Made by a program: the position numbers and the translations under genes. Under the pieces are notes generated by a model. The model was not told the DNA's origin. It saw only the letters and a list, made by a program, of their open reading frames with translations, and ran no database searches. Below are positions 7,765-14,915 of a stretch of DNA of 27,404 nucleotides, in pieces. Numbering within the stretch: position 1 is the first letter of the stretch; each line of letters opens with the position of its first letter. Origin of the DNA: Sphingobacterium sp. Lineage in GTDB: Bacteria > Bacteroidota > Bacteroidia > Sphingobacteriales > Sphingobacteriaceae. The stretch is from assembly GCA_030146225.1 (NCBI GenBank), contig JASLCA010000086.1, forward strand, positions 1 through 27,404, written 5' to 3'.

Positions 7765-8589
7765 TTATATAGCGATGCTCAGCTTGTAAATTTTAGTTAG
7801 CGCAGCCCCCTGGTCATTATCCTCACAAAGTAGAAAACTTATTTCTTGAGCTTTCGATTGGTAATGACAGATACCTTCAAACTTATGCTGATCACTTATC
7901 TGCTTGGTCCATAGGACAGTTCTGCTAATTGGATCCATGCAGCCGATCATAGAGCCTTTTACTTCCCCATCCAGATAGGTAGAGGCTACATCCTCCGCTG
8001 CCGCAATAAAATAAATCAGACCCTGATAAAGTATGGCATCTGTAAAGCCTGCTGCCACCCCATTAATAGGAGGTAGTCGGATTGCGTTATAGGTCATAGC
8101 GGACTCTTTATCTTCCCCCAGAATAAAGAAGCCATTTTGCATTTTAGGTCCATTTCCTCTATTGAAAAGCCACCAGGCATCCTGGTGATAAAGTGCTCCC
8201 TCAATATTAAAGTCCTCCTGAGCAATGTTAAATTTATCCTGTAGGCTCTGGTAGCGCTGACTTAATTTGCTATGCTTAATTTCTTGGGTCTGAAGGTTGA
8301 GCGCTACGAGATCTGTACGATGTGCAGTAGAGCCAGAGCCAAAGATGTAGAGGCTATCTCCATAAAGGCTGATGGCCTCAAAGTCAGGCTTGTCCTTCTT
8401 GGGGATATTCTCATTGACGGTGGCATTAATCAGGAGAGTCCTATGCAGTTGCTCGGCATAGATGCAGTAGGAGTAGAGGTAGTTGCTATCATCTGCGATA
8501 ATGTGCAGTCTATCATCCTGATAGATCAGGCCCGAGGCGGCACCAATCCCTTTAATGGTCCATAAAACTTCAAGTACAAAGCCTGTCAT
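7765..8589 (-). CDS. DUF6929-like protein, probably a beta-propeller
   Basis: This is a 274-residue protein without a signal peptide. It contains repeated beta-strand blocks (SGLIYQDDRLHIIADDS, PDFEAISLYGDSLYIFGSGS, FEGICHYQ), which suggest a propeller fold. The pattern resembles the DUF6929 family as I recall it; the family name is from memory and unconfirmed. Activity is unknown. Its ATG overlaps the truC stop codon in an ATGA arrangement (8586-8589), so it is translationally coupled to truC as the last gene of a three-gene operon. The intact D/E-rich SxxGD-type blocks could hint at metal binding, but no catalytic motif can be claimed. Confidence 0.7.
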   Translation of the reverse strand: MTGFVLEVLWTIKGIGAASGLIYQDDRLHIIADDSNYLYSYCIYAEQLHRTLLINATVNENIPKKDKPDFEAISLYGDSLYIFGSGSTAHRTDLVALNLQTQEIKHSKLSQRYQSLQDKFNIAQEDFNIEGALYHQDAWWLFNRGNGPKMQNGFFILGEDKESAMTYNAIRLPPINGVAAGFTDAILYQGLIYFIAAAEDVASTYLDGEVKGSMIGCMDPISRTVLWTKQISDQHKFEGICHYQSKAQEISFLLCEDNDQGAALTKIYKLSIAI

Positions 8590-9269
8590 AAACTAATATT
8601 TAATAAGGTAAGACTGCGCTGAAACTCGGCCTGTAGGGGCGCAGCAATAAGCAGTTGCTCTTGCGTGCGCGGATGTATAAAGGCGAGCTCCTTGGCATGT
8701 AGCATCATGCTGTCCATTTGAAACGTATCTTTCCACAATTTATTTTGCTTGTTACAGCCATGCGGCCTATCTGCGATAATGGGATGAAATATATGGGCTA
8801 GGTGGCGACGTATTTGGTGCATACGACCCGTTTCGGGCCGTGCTTCTACGAGACTATACCTGGAGGTTGGATGATTTCCAGAGGGGATAGGCAGCTCCGC
8901 GCGATGGAGCGTTTTGATATGCGTAAATGCCTCTTGGATGGTGCCATTCTCCTTCTTTAGGGGGTAGTCAATGCTGATTTCATCATCCGTATACCCACGC
9001 ACGATCGCGAGGTAAGTTTTGTCCATCTTCCGCGCAGCAAATAAGCTTTGCGCCAGCGAATCCATATCTTTTGTCAAAGAAAAAAGTAATACACCTGCCG
9101 TCTTCCGGTCCAGTCTATGCGCTGGGTATACCACCTGTTGGAGCTGATCACGGAGCAATTGCAGGGCATACTCATCCGTATCCGCAGCGATGGAGGAACG
9201 GTGTACTAACAAGCCATGCGGCTTGTTGATGGCGATCAATTCTTGATCTTGATAGAGTATTTCCAGCAT
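8586..9269 (-). CDS. truC: tRNA pseudouridine(65) synthase TruC
   Basis: The RluA-type enzyme converts uridine to pseudouridine at position 65 of the T-stem in some tRNAs. The 227-residue protein begins MLEILYQDQELIAINKPHG and has HRLDRKTAG with catalytic Asp54, the same position as in E. coli TruC. It also has the TruC-like stretches LVHRS, ETGRMHQIRRHLAHIFHPI and RPHG. There is no S4 domain, as in TruC and unlike RluD. It overlaps its neighbours on both sides: TAATG with the upstream gene and ATGA with the downstream gene, implying tight translational coupling. The substrate site is inferred from family resemblance. Confidence 0.9.
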   Translation of the reverse strand: MLEILYQDQELIAINKPHGLLVHRSSIAADTDEYALQLLRDQLQQVVYPAHRLDRKTAGVLLFSLTKDMDSLAQSLFAARKMDKTYLAIVRGYTDDEISIDYPLKKENGTIQEAFTHIKTLHRAELPIPSGNHPTSRYSLVEARPETGRMHQIRRHLAHIFHPIIADRPHGCNKQNKLWKDTFQMDSMMLHAKELAFIHPRTQEQLLIAAPLQAEFQRSLTLLNISL

Positions 9270-9637
9270 TACGACCCTTTAATAATAGCGACAATTTCTT
9301 TTGCTTTTGCATCGATTTTAGGGCTAAGCCATAGTTGCTTAAAGGCACCCGCACCAATAATAGTTTCCTTATGATCCCAGCGAATCTTCGTAAGTGAAAA
9401 CAGGTAGTAGTTGTCCACCTGCACGTGGTTTTGTAGGAATTGATCCACCAATGTGCCCGCAAAAAGCTGAATGCCCATATCTACAATAGCCTTGCCGTCT
9501 TTGCCAGACTCTTGTTTTAAAAGTGCCAAGGCTTTTTCCTTAACCTTTTTTTCATGCTGTTCTGGCGTAGGGTTGGTCATAACAGCGCTCAGCATAATCA
9601 CAATCAACGTCAATGCAAATATTCTAGTCTTACTCAT
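9269..9637 (-). CDS. DUF4359-like exported protein
   Basis: This is a 122-residue protein with an N-terminal hydrophobic segment (about residues 5-22) that is probably a signal peptide or membrane anchor. A charged helix follows (PTPEQHEKKVKEKALALLK), then a small domain with DNYYLFSLTKIRW and IGAGAFKQLW. This layout fits DUF4359, whose function is unknown; the family call is from memory. It is the first gene of the operon with truC and the DUF6929-like gene. Its stop codon TAA shares its last A with the truC ATG. A complete promoter ends five bases before the ATG, so the mRNA may be almost leaderless. Confidence 0.75.
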   Translation of the reverse strand: MSKTRIFALTLIVIMLSAVMTNPTPEQHEKKVKEKALALLKQESGKDGKAIVDMGIQLFAGTLVDQFLQNHVQVDNYYLFSLTKIRWDHKETIIGAGAFKQLWLSPKIDAKAKEIVAIIKGS

Positions 9638-9642
9638 ACGAA

Positions 9643-9672
9643 CAAAAATACTGCTTAGTTATTAGATACCAA
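9643..9672 (-). promoter_or_regulatory. Promoter of the DUF4359-truC-DUF6929 operon
   Basis: On the minus strand there is TTG (9670-9672), 19 bases, then an exact TATTTTTG (9643-9650). The gene's ATG starts at 9637, only five bases beyond the box. Both elements and the spacing match the Bacteroidota consensus. Confidence 0.62.
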
Positions 9673-9692
9673 CTATATTAGGGGAATGAAGC

Positions 9693-10169
9693 TTAAAATA
9701 AGCTAAGGGTCCATTTGCCAACAACCCATAGCAGGTAAAGCATCAGTACACAACACAAGAGCAGGACAATTAGGATTCCAAACAAGAGCTTGGTTGCAGA
9801 TCCTTGATGCTTGCCTTCGTAATAATGCTCTTCTAAGAGTTTGATATTCTTTTGGTTGGCTTTGTTGAAGAAGTCGTGGACATTGCCAAAGATAGGGACG
9901 GCCCCTACAGCGGCATCTACGAGACTATTAATAAGCATCTTGGCGGCAGCCTTAGAGCTGACCCCATTTTTATACATAATCAGCACTAAAAGTACAGAGG
10001 TGATAAAGGTGATGCCCTGTCCCGCAAAGGGGATAAAATTCAGAATTGGGTCAAGTCCAAAGCTGAACTTCCCAATTCTGAATTTACTATCTAACAACAC
10101 GGATAGCGTACGCACCCAGTGAAAATCACGCTGAATTTTATCGCGGTCAAGTACCCGTGTTCTTTTCAT
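9693..10169 (-). CDS. DUF4112 membrane protein
   Basis: This is a 158-residue protein with the DUF4112 pattern: LSVLLDSKFRIG-FSFGLDPILNFIPFAGQ near residues 24-52, a glycine-rich hydrophobic region with NSLVDAAVGAVPIFGNVHDFF near residues 82-102, and ANQKNIKLLEEH. A strong membrane helix lies at about residues 127-150, and weaker hydrophobic segments at 48-66 and 85-97. The function of the family is not known. It starts five bases after the SIMPL-domain gene and is very likely cotranscribed with it. In the central region it has glutamine in FAGQ where many relatives have Asp (PGxGD). Confidence 0.88.
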   Translation of the reverse strand: MKRTRVLDRDKIQRDFHWVRTLSVLLDSKFRIGKFSFGLDPILNFIPFAGQGITFITSVLLVLIMYKNGVSSKAAAKMLINSLVDAAVGAVPIFGNVHDFFNKANQKNIKLLEEHYYEGKHQGSATKLLFGILIVLLLCCVLMLYLLWVVGKWTLSLF

Positions 10170-10174
10170 TTGAC

Positions 10175-10888
10175 TTAATATAATTCAAATATACCGTCGA
10201 TATTGCATACCAACTTAATTGGGCGGATACTGATATCCAAGTCTTGTTGCATAGCATCTCCACTTGCCATCTCAGCCTTCATGCTGTACATTCTCGGCAT
10301 TACGTCATTCCATCCGAAAGAGCTATTATCATTGATTCCGATAACCTTTCCGATCTTGTCACCAGTGGCTGCTGCAATAATTTCCGCATTAGCACGGGCA
10401 TCATGCACAGCCGCAGTTTTCAATTCCTTCTCAATCTGACGTTTTTGGGAGTGATCGTAACCGTTGATGGAAGTGCTTTCAAGGCCTTTAGCATCTACCT
10501 TGTCCAGCATGCTGTTGATACCATTTAAGTTTGATATTTTCACTCTAAACTGCTTAGCCTGCAACAACTCCGTATTTTTTTTCTTCGTGTTGTTGTCATA
10601 ATTGTAGCTATAAATATTTTGGATGGTGAAATCTTCTTTCTTAACACCGATAGCCATAGCTGCTTCAAAAAGCTGTCTTTCTAAAACCTCAATTGTCATT
10701 TTCTTTTTGCTATTGCCATCCAAGAAATATTCCTTAAGCGAAATGTTTAAATAGATGATATCTGGAGTTACCTCACGTTCAGCATAGCCCCTAGTAGAGA
10801 CTTTTCTGCTGTTTTCGTAGTTTGTGTTTTGGGCATTTGCCATAGTCATGGTAAAGATTGCGGTAAATAGGATAAGTAACTTTTTCAT
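10175..10888 (-). CDS. SIMPL (DUF541) domain periplasmic protein
   Basis: This is a 237-residue exported protein with signal peptide MKKLLILFTAIFTMTMANA. One SIMPL/DUF541 domain follows: VSTRGYAEREVTPDIIYLNISL at residues 30-51, a central helix-strand repeat, and AAVHDARANAEIIAAATGDKIGKVIGI near residues 160-186. SIMPL proteins form oligomeric rings in the periplasm or outer surface, but their role is poorly defined. It heads a pair with the DUF4112 gene. The divergent cold-shock gene starts 156 bases away. I see no exact TAnnTTTG box in front of this gene. Confidence 0.9.
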   Translation of the reverse strand: MKKLLILFTAIFTMTMANAQNTNYENSRKVSTRGYAEREVTPDIIYLNISLKEYFLDGNSKKKMTIEVLERQLFEAAMAIGVKKEDFTIQNIYSYNYDNNTKKKNTELLQAKQFRVKISNLNGINSMLDKVDAKGLESTSINGYDHSQKRQIEKELKTAAVHDARANAEIIAAATGDKIGKVIGINDNSSFGWNDVMPRMYSMKAEMASGDAMQQDLDISIRPIKLVCNIDGIFELY

Positions 10889-11044
10889 ATATTCATGTAA
10901 TTATGCGTGTCATGGTGCAAAAACTCGACCATTTTGTTAGTATGACATAATTTCAGAATCATCGTTTAATTTTTTTTAAAATAAATATAGACATTGAAAA
11001 ATAATTTATACCTTTAGAATATTACAAAAACAATATAATTCAAA

Positions 11045-11236
11045 ATGCAAGAAGGTGTAGTAAAATTCTTTAATGAGACCAAAGGTTTCGGTTTCATCAT
11101 TCCTAACTCAGGCGAGAGTGAAATTTTTGTTCACGTTTCAGGATTAATTGACAAAGTTCGTGAAAATGACCATGTTTCATACGAAGTAGAACAAGGACGT
11201 AAAGGCCTTAACGCGGTAAATGTAAAACTTATCTAA
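11045..11236 (+). CDS. CspA-family cold-shock protein
   Basis: This is a 63-residue single cold-shock domain that binds single-stranded RNA or DNA and acts as an RNA chaperone. RNP1 (KGFGFI, residues 14-19) and RNP2 (IFVHV, residues 28-32) are intact. The closing segment with GRKGLNAVNV is typical. The region upstream (10930-11040) is very AT-rich. A near-match TACCTTTA at 11009-11016 may be the -7 box, which would give a leader of about 25 bases, much shorter than the long thermosensing leader of E. coli cspA. It ends at a hairpin terminator. Confidence 0.95.
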   Translation: MQEGVVKFFNETKGFGFIIPNSGESEIFVHVSGLIDKVRENDHVSYEVEQGRKGLNAVNVKLI

Positions 11237-11267
11237 GCTTAATAGATTTAATAATATATTTATTGTG

Positions 11268-11302
11268 AAAAGCCAGACATGTACAACATGCCTGGCTTTT
11301 TT
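11268..11302. terminator. Bidirectional intrinsic terminator after the cold-shock gene
   Basis: AAAAGCCAGACATG pairs with CATGCCTGGCTTTT around a five-base loop, with one A-C mismatch, and a T run follows. On the minus strand the A's at 11268-11271 also give a T run, so it can serve the convergent DUF805 gene. Confidence 0.85.
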
Positions 11303-11320
11303 AATGCGCTAAATAAAATA

Positions 11321-11767
11321 TTATTTGTTTGAAAATGGATTGTTATCAGACATTGGTGGGAAATTATTAAAGTGATTTCCATCAATACCATCATTTTTTG
11401 GATCTGCGCCATATTGATTTTGACCACGGTCACCTTCCGACACCAGTAGGTAAAGTAAGTAAATACCACCCACACAAGGCACAAAAGCCGCCAAAATAAA
11501 CCAGCCTGACTTGTTGATATCGTGTAACCTGCGAACAGTAACGGCAATCGATGGCACAAGTACAGCTAAGCTGTAAATCGAAGATAGTGCGCCTGGGCCA
11601 TAACCATAATCATTTGAATCCATTGTTAAGCCGAGCATGCGATCGATCAGGCTAAGCACCATGCTAATGCCGATATTGATCAAGACGAACATCCAATACT
11701 CCTTACGGCGCGCCCTGCCATTAATGTTTGCGTAATTATCTCTTACGACTTTAAGGAACCATTCCAT
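11321..11767 (-). CDS. DUF805 family membrane protein
   Basis: This is a 148-residue inner-membrane protein of the DUF805 family, whose function is unknown. The family hallmarks are present: NGRARRKEYWMFVLIN near residues 16-31, a second hydrophobic segment with LAVLVPSIAVTVRRLHDINKSGWF (residues 67-90), and a last helix with GGIYLLYLLV near residues 100-109. The GD-R-G-NQYG motif follows. The remaining tail is Asn/Asp/Pro-rich and looks disordered. It shares a terminator region with the cold-shock gene. No exact TAnnTTTG box was seen upstream. Confidence 0.93.
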   Translation of the reverse strand: MEWFLKVVRDNYANINGRARRKEYWMFVLINIGISMVLSLIDRMLGLTMDSNDYGYGPGALSSIYSLAVLVPSIAVTVRRLHDINKSGWFILAAFVPCVGGIYLLYLLVSEGDRGQNQYGADPKNDGIDGNHFNNFPPMSDNNPFSNK

Positions 11768-11931
11768 ACCTGTTGTTTTTATTGGTTAACTAATTTGTTA
11801 AGGTAAAATTTCAACCTAAATGTAGTTAAAATAACAATTAGGTTACGATTCTGTTTGCGTAAAAACCTCATTTTTTTTTACACAAATATGAGAAGGCGCC
11901 GCTTAGTCCGCCTACGTCTTATCAGGAATGG

Positions 11932-12657
11932 CTATTGGAATATCTCCTCCAGAACATACAAGGCATGTATGGTCCCGAAGTTTTCAGTATGCAGCTTGTA
12001 AAACTCCAAGAGCTTCTCTAGCAAAAACTTACGGTCTTCCTTGCCAATCTTAAGCTCAGCCGCCTGCGTATAGGTGGATTGCAAAAGAAGATAAAGAAGT
12101 TGCGTGTGTGGGGGTTGTAGCACATGACTGTGGGCGGGCAGATTCTTAAGGAATACCCCCTCGAGCATATCAAAGTAGGGCATAGGGCTTCCTGCAGACT
12201 GCAAGGGCAGAAAGCCGAGGAAGCGACTTAACTTAATTAAGAAGATCAGATGGAAGTTGGCAAGATTGCTTTCGGTCTCATCGAGCCATGCTATAGACTG
12301 CTGCACAAATTGAAATAAAAAAGGGTCAGGAGATTGTTTTTTCAATGCCTTGTACAAAACCTCATTGAGAAATAAGGCCATGGAGCTCTTAATAATATCC
12401 AAGGGAATATGTTTAAGCACGGGGACTTGCTGCGCCTCTTTTATGCGTTGGAGACCATTTGTGTCTTTGTGATAAACGACCATTTCCAAGGGGTGAAGGG
12501 GTTGGAAAAGACTAGCATGTATCTTGGCCTTTGGCTTTTTTGCGCCATTGATCAGGTATGCCTGCATTCCCAACAGCTCTGTGTACACATGAGCCACAAT
12601 GCTGCTTTCCGCATAGCTGGTTGTCTTGAGGGCAATACCTTTGGTCTTATGGAGCAT
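11932..12657 (-). CDS. recO: DNA repair protein RecO
   Basis: RecO works with RecR to load RecA onto SSB-coated DNA in recombinational repair. The 241-residue protein starts with KTKGIALKTTSYAESSIVAHVYTE, the OB-fold region typical of RecO, and continues with a helical C-terminal domain (SKxLGFLP-type segment near residue 148; YFDMLEGVF near 167). The protein contains no cysteine, so the zinc-binding site found in some RecO proteins is absent. A -7 box lies 24 bases upstream of the ATG. It is a single gene facing the ribosomal genes divergently. Confidence 0.92.
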   Translation of the reverse strand: MLHKTKGIALKTTSYAESSIVAHVYTELLGMQAYLINGAKKPKAKIHASLFQPLHPLEMVVYHKDTNGLQRIKEAQQVPVLKHIPLDIIKSSMALFLNEVLYKALKKQSPDPFLFQFVQQSIAWLDETESNLANFHLIFLIKLSRFLGFLPLQSAGSPMPYFDMLEGVFLKNLPAHSHVLQPPHTQLLYLLLQSTYTQAAELKIGKEDRKFLLEKLLEFYKLHTENFGTIHALYVLEEIFQ

Positions 12658-12681
12658 CTTCAGTAATTAAGCTAGTTTTTA

Positions 12682-12689
12682 CAAAGGTA
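12682..12689 (-). promoter_or_regulatory. -7 box of the recO promoter
   Basis: There is an exact TACCTTTG on the minus strand, 24 bases before the recO ATG. No clear -33 TTG is seen at the usual distance. Confidence 0.42.
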
Positions 12690-12872
12690 CAAAGGAGAAG
12701 CTAATAATCGGAAGTCGGTTTTACATCCGAAAATTTTACTTGCGGCAGCTTATTTAGGCCTTTATATAGGCGCTAGGAGCAGCTGGACTGTAGGTTTTTG
12801 GGAGAATAAACAGGCAGAATGAAGGGAAAGCAGGCTTATTTGCCTCTTTTTTTAAAAATTCTATTTTCCTTC

Positions 12873-12903
12873 TTGTATTTAAGAAAAGAAATATGGATAT
12901 TTG
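12873..12903 (+). promoter_or_regulatory. Probable promoter of the rpmB-rpmG-bL38 operon
   Basis: TTG (12873-12875), 20 bases, then GATATTTG (12896-12903), which matches TAnnTTTG except for the first base. The leader to the ATG at 12960 would be about 50 bases. Confidence 0.45.
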
Positions 12904-12959
12904 CAAACTCTTTGTGAAAAGAGTAAAAATAGATCAGACAACATTAAAAATCAAATATC

Positions 12960-13193
12960 ATGTCAAGAATTTGTGATTTAACAGGCAAGGCGGCATTAAC
13001 GGGAAATAAAGTATCGCACTCAAACGCTAAGACAAAGCGTAAGTTCTACCCGAATTTACAAACTAAACGTTTTTTTATTCCAGAGGAAGATCGTTGGATT
13101 ACTTTGAAGGTTTCTACCTCAGCAATCAAAACAATCAACAAAAACGGTATTACAGCAGTAATTAATAAATTTATCCAAAAAGGATCTATTTAA
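12960..13193 (+). CDS. rpmB: 50S ribosomal protein L28 (bL28)
   Basis: This is a 77-residue component of the large ribosomal subunit. The sequence MSRICDLTGK...GNKVSHSNAKTKR and TKRFFIPEEDRWITLKVS is characteristic of L28. Only one cysteine is present, so this is the zinc-independent form, without the CxxC pairs of zinc-binding L28. It is the first of three short genes (rpmB, rpmG, bL38) in one run, separated by 68 and 40 bases. Confidence 0.97.
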   Translation: MSRICDLTGKAALTGNKVSHSNAKTKRKFYPNLQTKRFFIPEEDRWITLKVSTSAIKTINKNGITAVINKFIQKGSI

Positions 13194-13261
13194 TCATTAC
13201 CGCCTGTTATTTATAATATTCATGAAATCTAATCCCTTTGGGATTAAAATAAAGTAAAACC

Positions 13262-13444
13262 ATGGCTAAAAAAGGAAATAGAGTACAAGTAATTTTAGAG
13301 TGTACTGAGCACAAAGTAAGTGGTCTTCCGGGCATGTCTCGTTATATCACTACAAAAAACAAAAAGAACACAACTGAACGCTTAGAGATGAAGAAATTCA
13401 ATCCAGTGTTGAGAAAAGTGACTGTTCATAAAGAAATTAAATAA
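13262..13444 (+). CDS. rpmG: 50S ribosomal protein L33 (bL33)
   Basis: This is a 60-residue large-subunit protein. It has the L33 pattern RVQVILECTEHK, RYITTKNKKNTTERLEMKKFNP and VLRKVTVHKEIK. Only a single cysteine remains, so this is the zinc-free type, like the neighbouring L28. It sits between rpmB and the bL38 gene, an arrangement typical of Bacteroidota. Confidence 0.97.
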   Translation: MAKKGNRVQVILECTEHKVSGLPGMSRYITTKNKKNTTERLEMKKFNPVLRKVTVHKEIK

Positions 13445-13484
13445 TTAACTTCCGAGCTTTCAAGCTCTTTAAAATTACAAAACA

Positions 13485-13646
13485 ATGGCAAAGAAATCAG
13501 TTGCATCGTTGCAAAAAGGGGGTGGTAAAGAGTTTACAAAAGTTGTAATTTCTGCCAGATCTGTAAAAACTGGTGCTTATACTTTCAGAGAGAGTATGGT
13601 TCACAATGATAAAGTGAAAGAAGTAGTAGCAGCAGCTTCCAAATAA
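13485..13646 (+). CDS. DUF4295 protein, ribosomal protein bL38 of Bacteroidota
   Basis: This is a 53-residue basic protein starting MAKKSVASLQKGGGKEF and ending VKEVVAAASK. The short reading frame runs from the ATG at 13485 to the TAA at 13644-13646. It matches the DUF4295 family found next to rpmB-rpmG in Bacteroidota. From memory, the Flavobacterium johnsoniae ribosome structure identified an additional large-subunit protein named bL38. I equate it with this family on gene context and size, which is an inference. It ends before a small AT-rich hairpin (13654-13672) and a stronger terminator. Confidence 0.9.
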   Translation: MAKKSVASLQKGGGKEFTKVVISARSVKTGAYTFRESMVHNDKVKEVVAAASK

Positions 13647-13696
13647 GCAGCGTAGGAAATATTCCTTTTTTTAAAGTTTTTCTTTAAAAATTAAAG

Positions 13697-13731
13697 AAGC
13701 CGTTTTGGTACAATGCCGAAAGGGCTTTTTT
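13697..13731 (+). terminator. Terminator of the ribosomal-protein operon
   Basis: AAGCC pairs with GGCTT, and inside it TTTTGG pairs with CCGAAA (one G-T pair), separated by a G-G mismatch. Six T's close it, the first two of them pairing as part of GGCTT. A weaker 5-bp hairpin with a T run (13654-13672) precedes it. Confidence 0.75.
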
Positions 13732-13868
13732 AGTATAGTTGATTATTGGGCATGTCCTTTGTGTAGTATATACCTACAGCAGGAGCCGCCACAAGAAAGG
13801 TTGCGGTAAATACATGTCTGTTATCGTTATCTACCTAGATAGTTTGTCTGCTACGTATAGCAATTCTG

Positions 13869-13899
13869 TTGTATATAAACGTAAAATTATCTAAGTTTG
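13869..13899 (+). promoter_or_regulatory. Promoter of ftsY-rimO
   Basis: TTG (13869-13871), 20 bases, then an exact TAAGTTTG (13892-13899). This is one of the clearest Bacteroidota-type promoters in the window. The leader to the ftsY ATG is about 35-40 bases. Confidence 0.68.
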
Positions 13900-13940
13900 A
13901 CTAGGTATATTTTAACATAAATCCATTTTACACGATTAGT

Positions 13941-14906
13941 ATGGGATTATTCGATTTTTTTAAGAAGAAGCAGGAAACACCAGAAGCGCAAGAAGCACTA
14001 GACAAGGGCCTCGAGAAGACCAAAGAAGGTTTTTTTGCGAAGATTACAAAGGCTGTTGTCGGTAAATCTACCATAGACGATGAGGTCTTGGACAATTTAG
14101 AGGAACTGTTGGTCATGTCCGATGTCGGGGTGACGACTACTTTAAAGATTGTTGATCGTATACAGAAGCGTGTAGCTAAGGATAAATATGTTGGAGCAGA
14201 AGACCTACACCTCTTGCTCAAAGAAGAGATTCAAGACCTATTAGCTGAAAACAACAGCAATGATTTTGAGCATTTCGAGTACGGCAGCCAGAAGCCCTAT
14301 GTTATTATGGTTGTAGGCGTCAATGGAGTCGGCAAGACGACCACCATCGGCAAGCTAGCTCATCAACTAAAAGAGGCCGGCAATAAGGTTGTCCTTGGCG
14401 CGGCCGATACATTTAGAGCAGCAGCAGTAGAGCAGATTTCGCTATGGGCAGAGCGCGTAGGCGTTCGAGTAGTAGCTCAACCAATGGGCTCAGACCCAGC
14501 CTCTGTAGCCTACGATACTATAAAATCAGCAGTGGCCAATGGCGATGACGTTGCAATTATTGATACTGCAGGAAGACTGCACAATAAAGTCGGTCTGATG
14601 AATGAATTGACCAAGATTAAGAATGTTATGCAAAAGGTTGTCCCGGATGCACCACATGAAATCTTATTGGTCCTCGATGCCTCAACTGGTCAAAATGCCA
14701 TCGAGCAGGCAATACAATTTACCCAAGCTACAGATGTTAATGCACTCGCCTTAACAAAACTGGATGGAACAGCCAAAGGAGGTGTCGTTATCGGTATCTC
14801 GGATCAGTTCAAGATTCCAGTTAAGTATATAGGTGTGGGCGAGAAAATTGGTGATTTACAGTTGTTCAACAAAAAGGACTTTGTGGATAGCTTGTTTAAA
14901 TCATAA
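13941..14906 (+). CDS. ftsY: Signal recognition particle receptor FtsY
   Basis: FtsY is the membrane-associated GTPase that receives ribosome-nascent-chain-SRP complexes for delivery to SecYEG. The 321-residue protein has a short basic N-terminus (MGLFDFFKKKQETPE), an N-domain up to about residue 115, and the NG GTPase domain: GVNGVGKTTTIGKLA (P-loop), DTFRAAAVEQ, DTAGRLHNK, TKLDGTAKGG and the closing GVGEKIGDLQLF. The acidic A-domain seen in E. coli is almost absent, which is common outside proteobacteria. rimO begins nine bases after its stop, so they form an operon. Confidence 0.97.
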   Translation: MGLFDFFKKKQETPEAQEALDKGLEKTKEGFFAKITKAVVGKSTIDDEVLDNLEELLVMSDVGVTTTLKIVDRIQKRVAKDKYVGAEDLHLLLKEEIQDLLAENNSNDFEHFEYGSQKPYVIMVVGVNGVGKTTTIGKLAHQLKEAGNKVVLGAADTFRAAAVEQISLWAERVGVRVVAQPMGSDPASVAYDTIKSAVANGDDVAIIDTAGRLHNKVGLMNELTKIKNVMQKVVPDAPHEILLVLDASTGQNAIEQAIQFTQATDVNALALTKLDGTAKGGVVIGISDQFKIPVKYIGVGEKIGDLQLFNKKDFVDSLFKS

Positions 14907-14915
14907 GGAAGATAA

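Larger units (their letters stand above)
12658..12959. other. Divergent intergenic region between recO and rpmB
   Basis: These 302 bases hold the recO -7 box (12682-12689), an AT-rich stretch with no convincing gene, and the rpmB promoter (12873-12903). A 7-bp hairpin (12907-12913 with 12918-12924) lies near the expected start of the rpmB transcript. Confidence 0.6.
13647..13940 (+). other. Intergenic region between the bL38 gene and ftsY
   Basis: These 294 bases hold the terminator(s) of the ribosomal-protein operon and the ftsY promoter. Bases 13740-13860 show no gene or obvious structure. Confidence 0.6.

Noticed and set aside
11894..11913. Possible recO terminator (AGGCG/CGCCT hairpin)
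   Set aside because: Only five base pairs with a 10-base loop and no T run directly after it on the minus strand.
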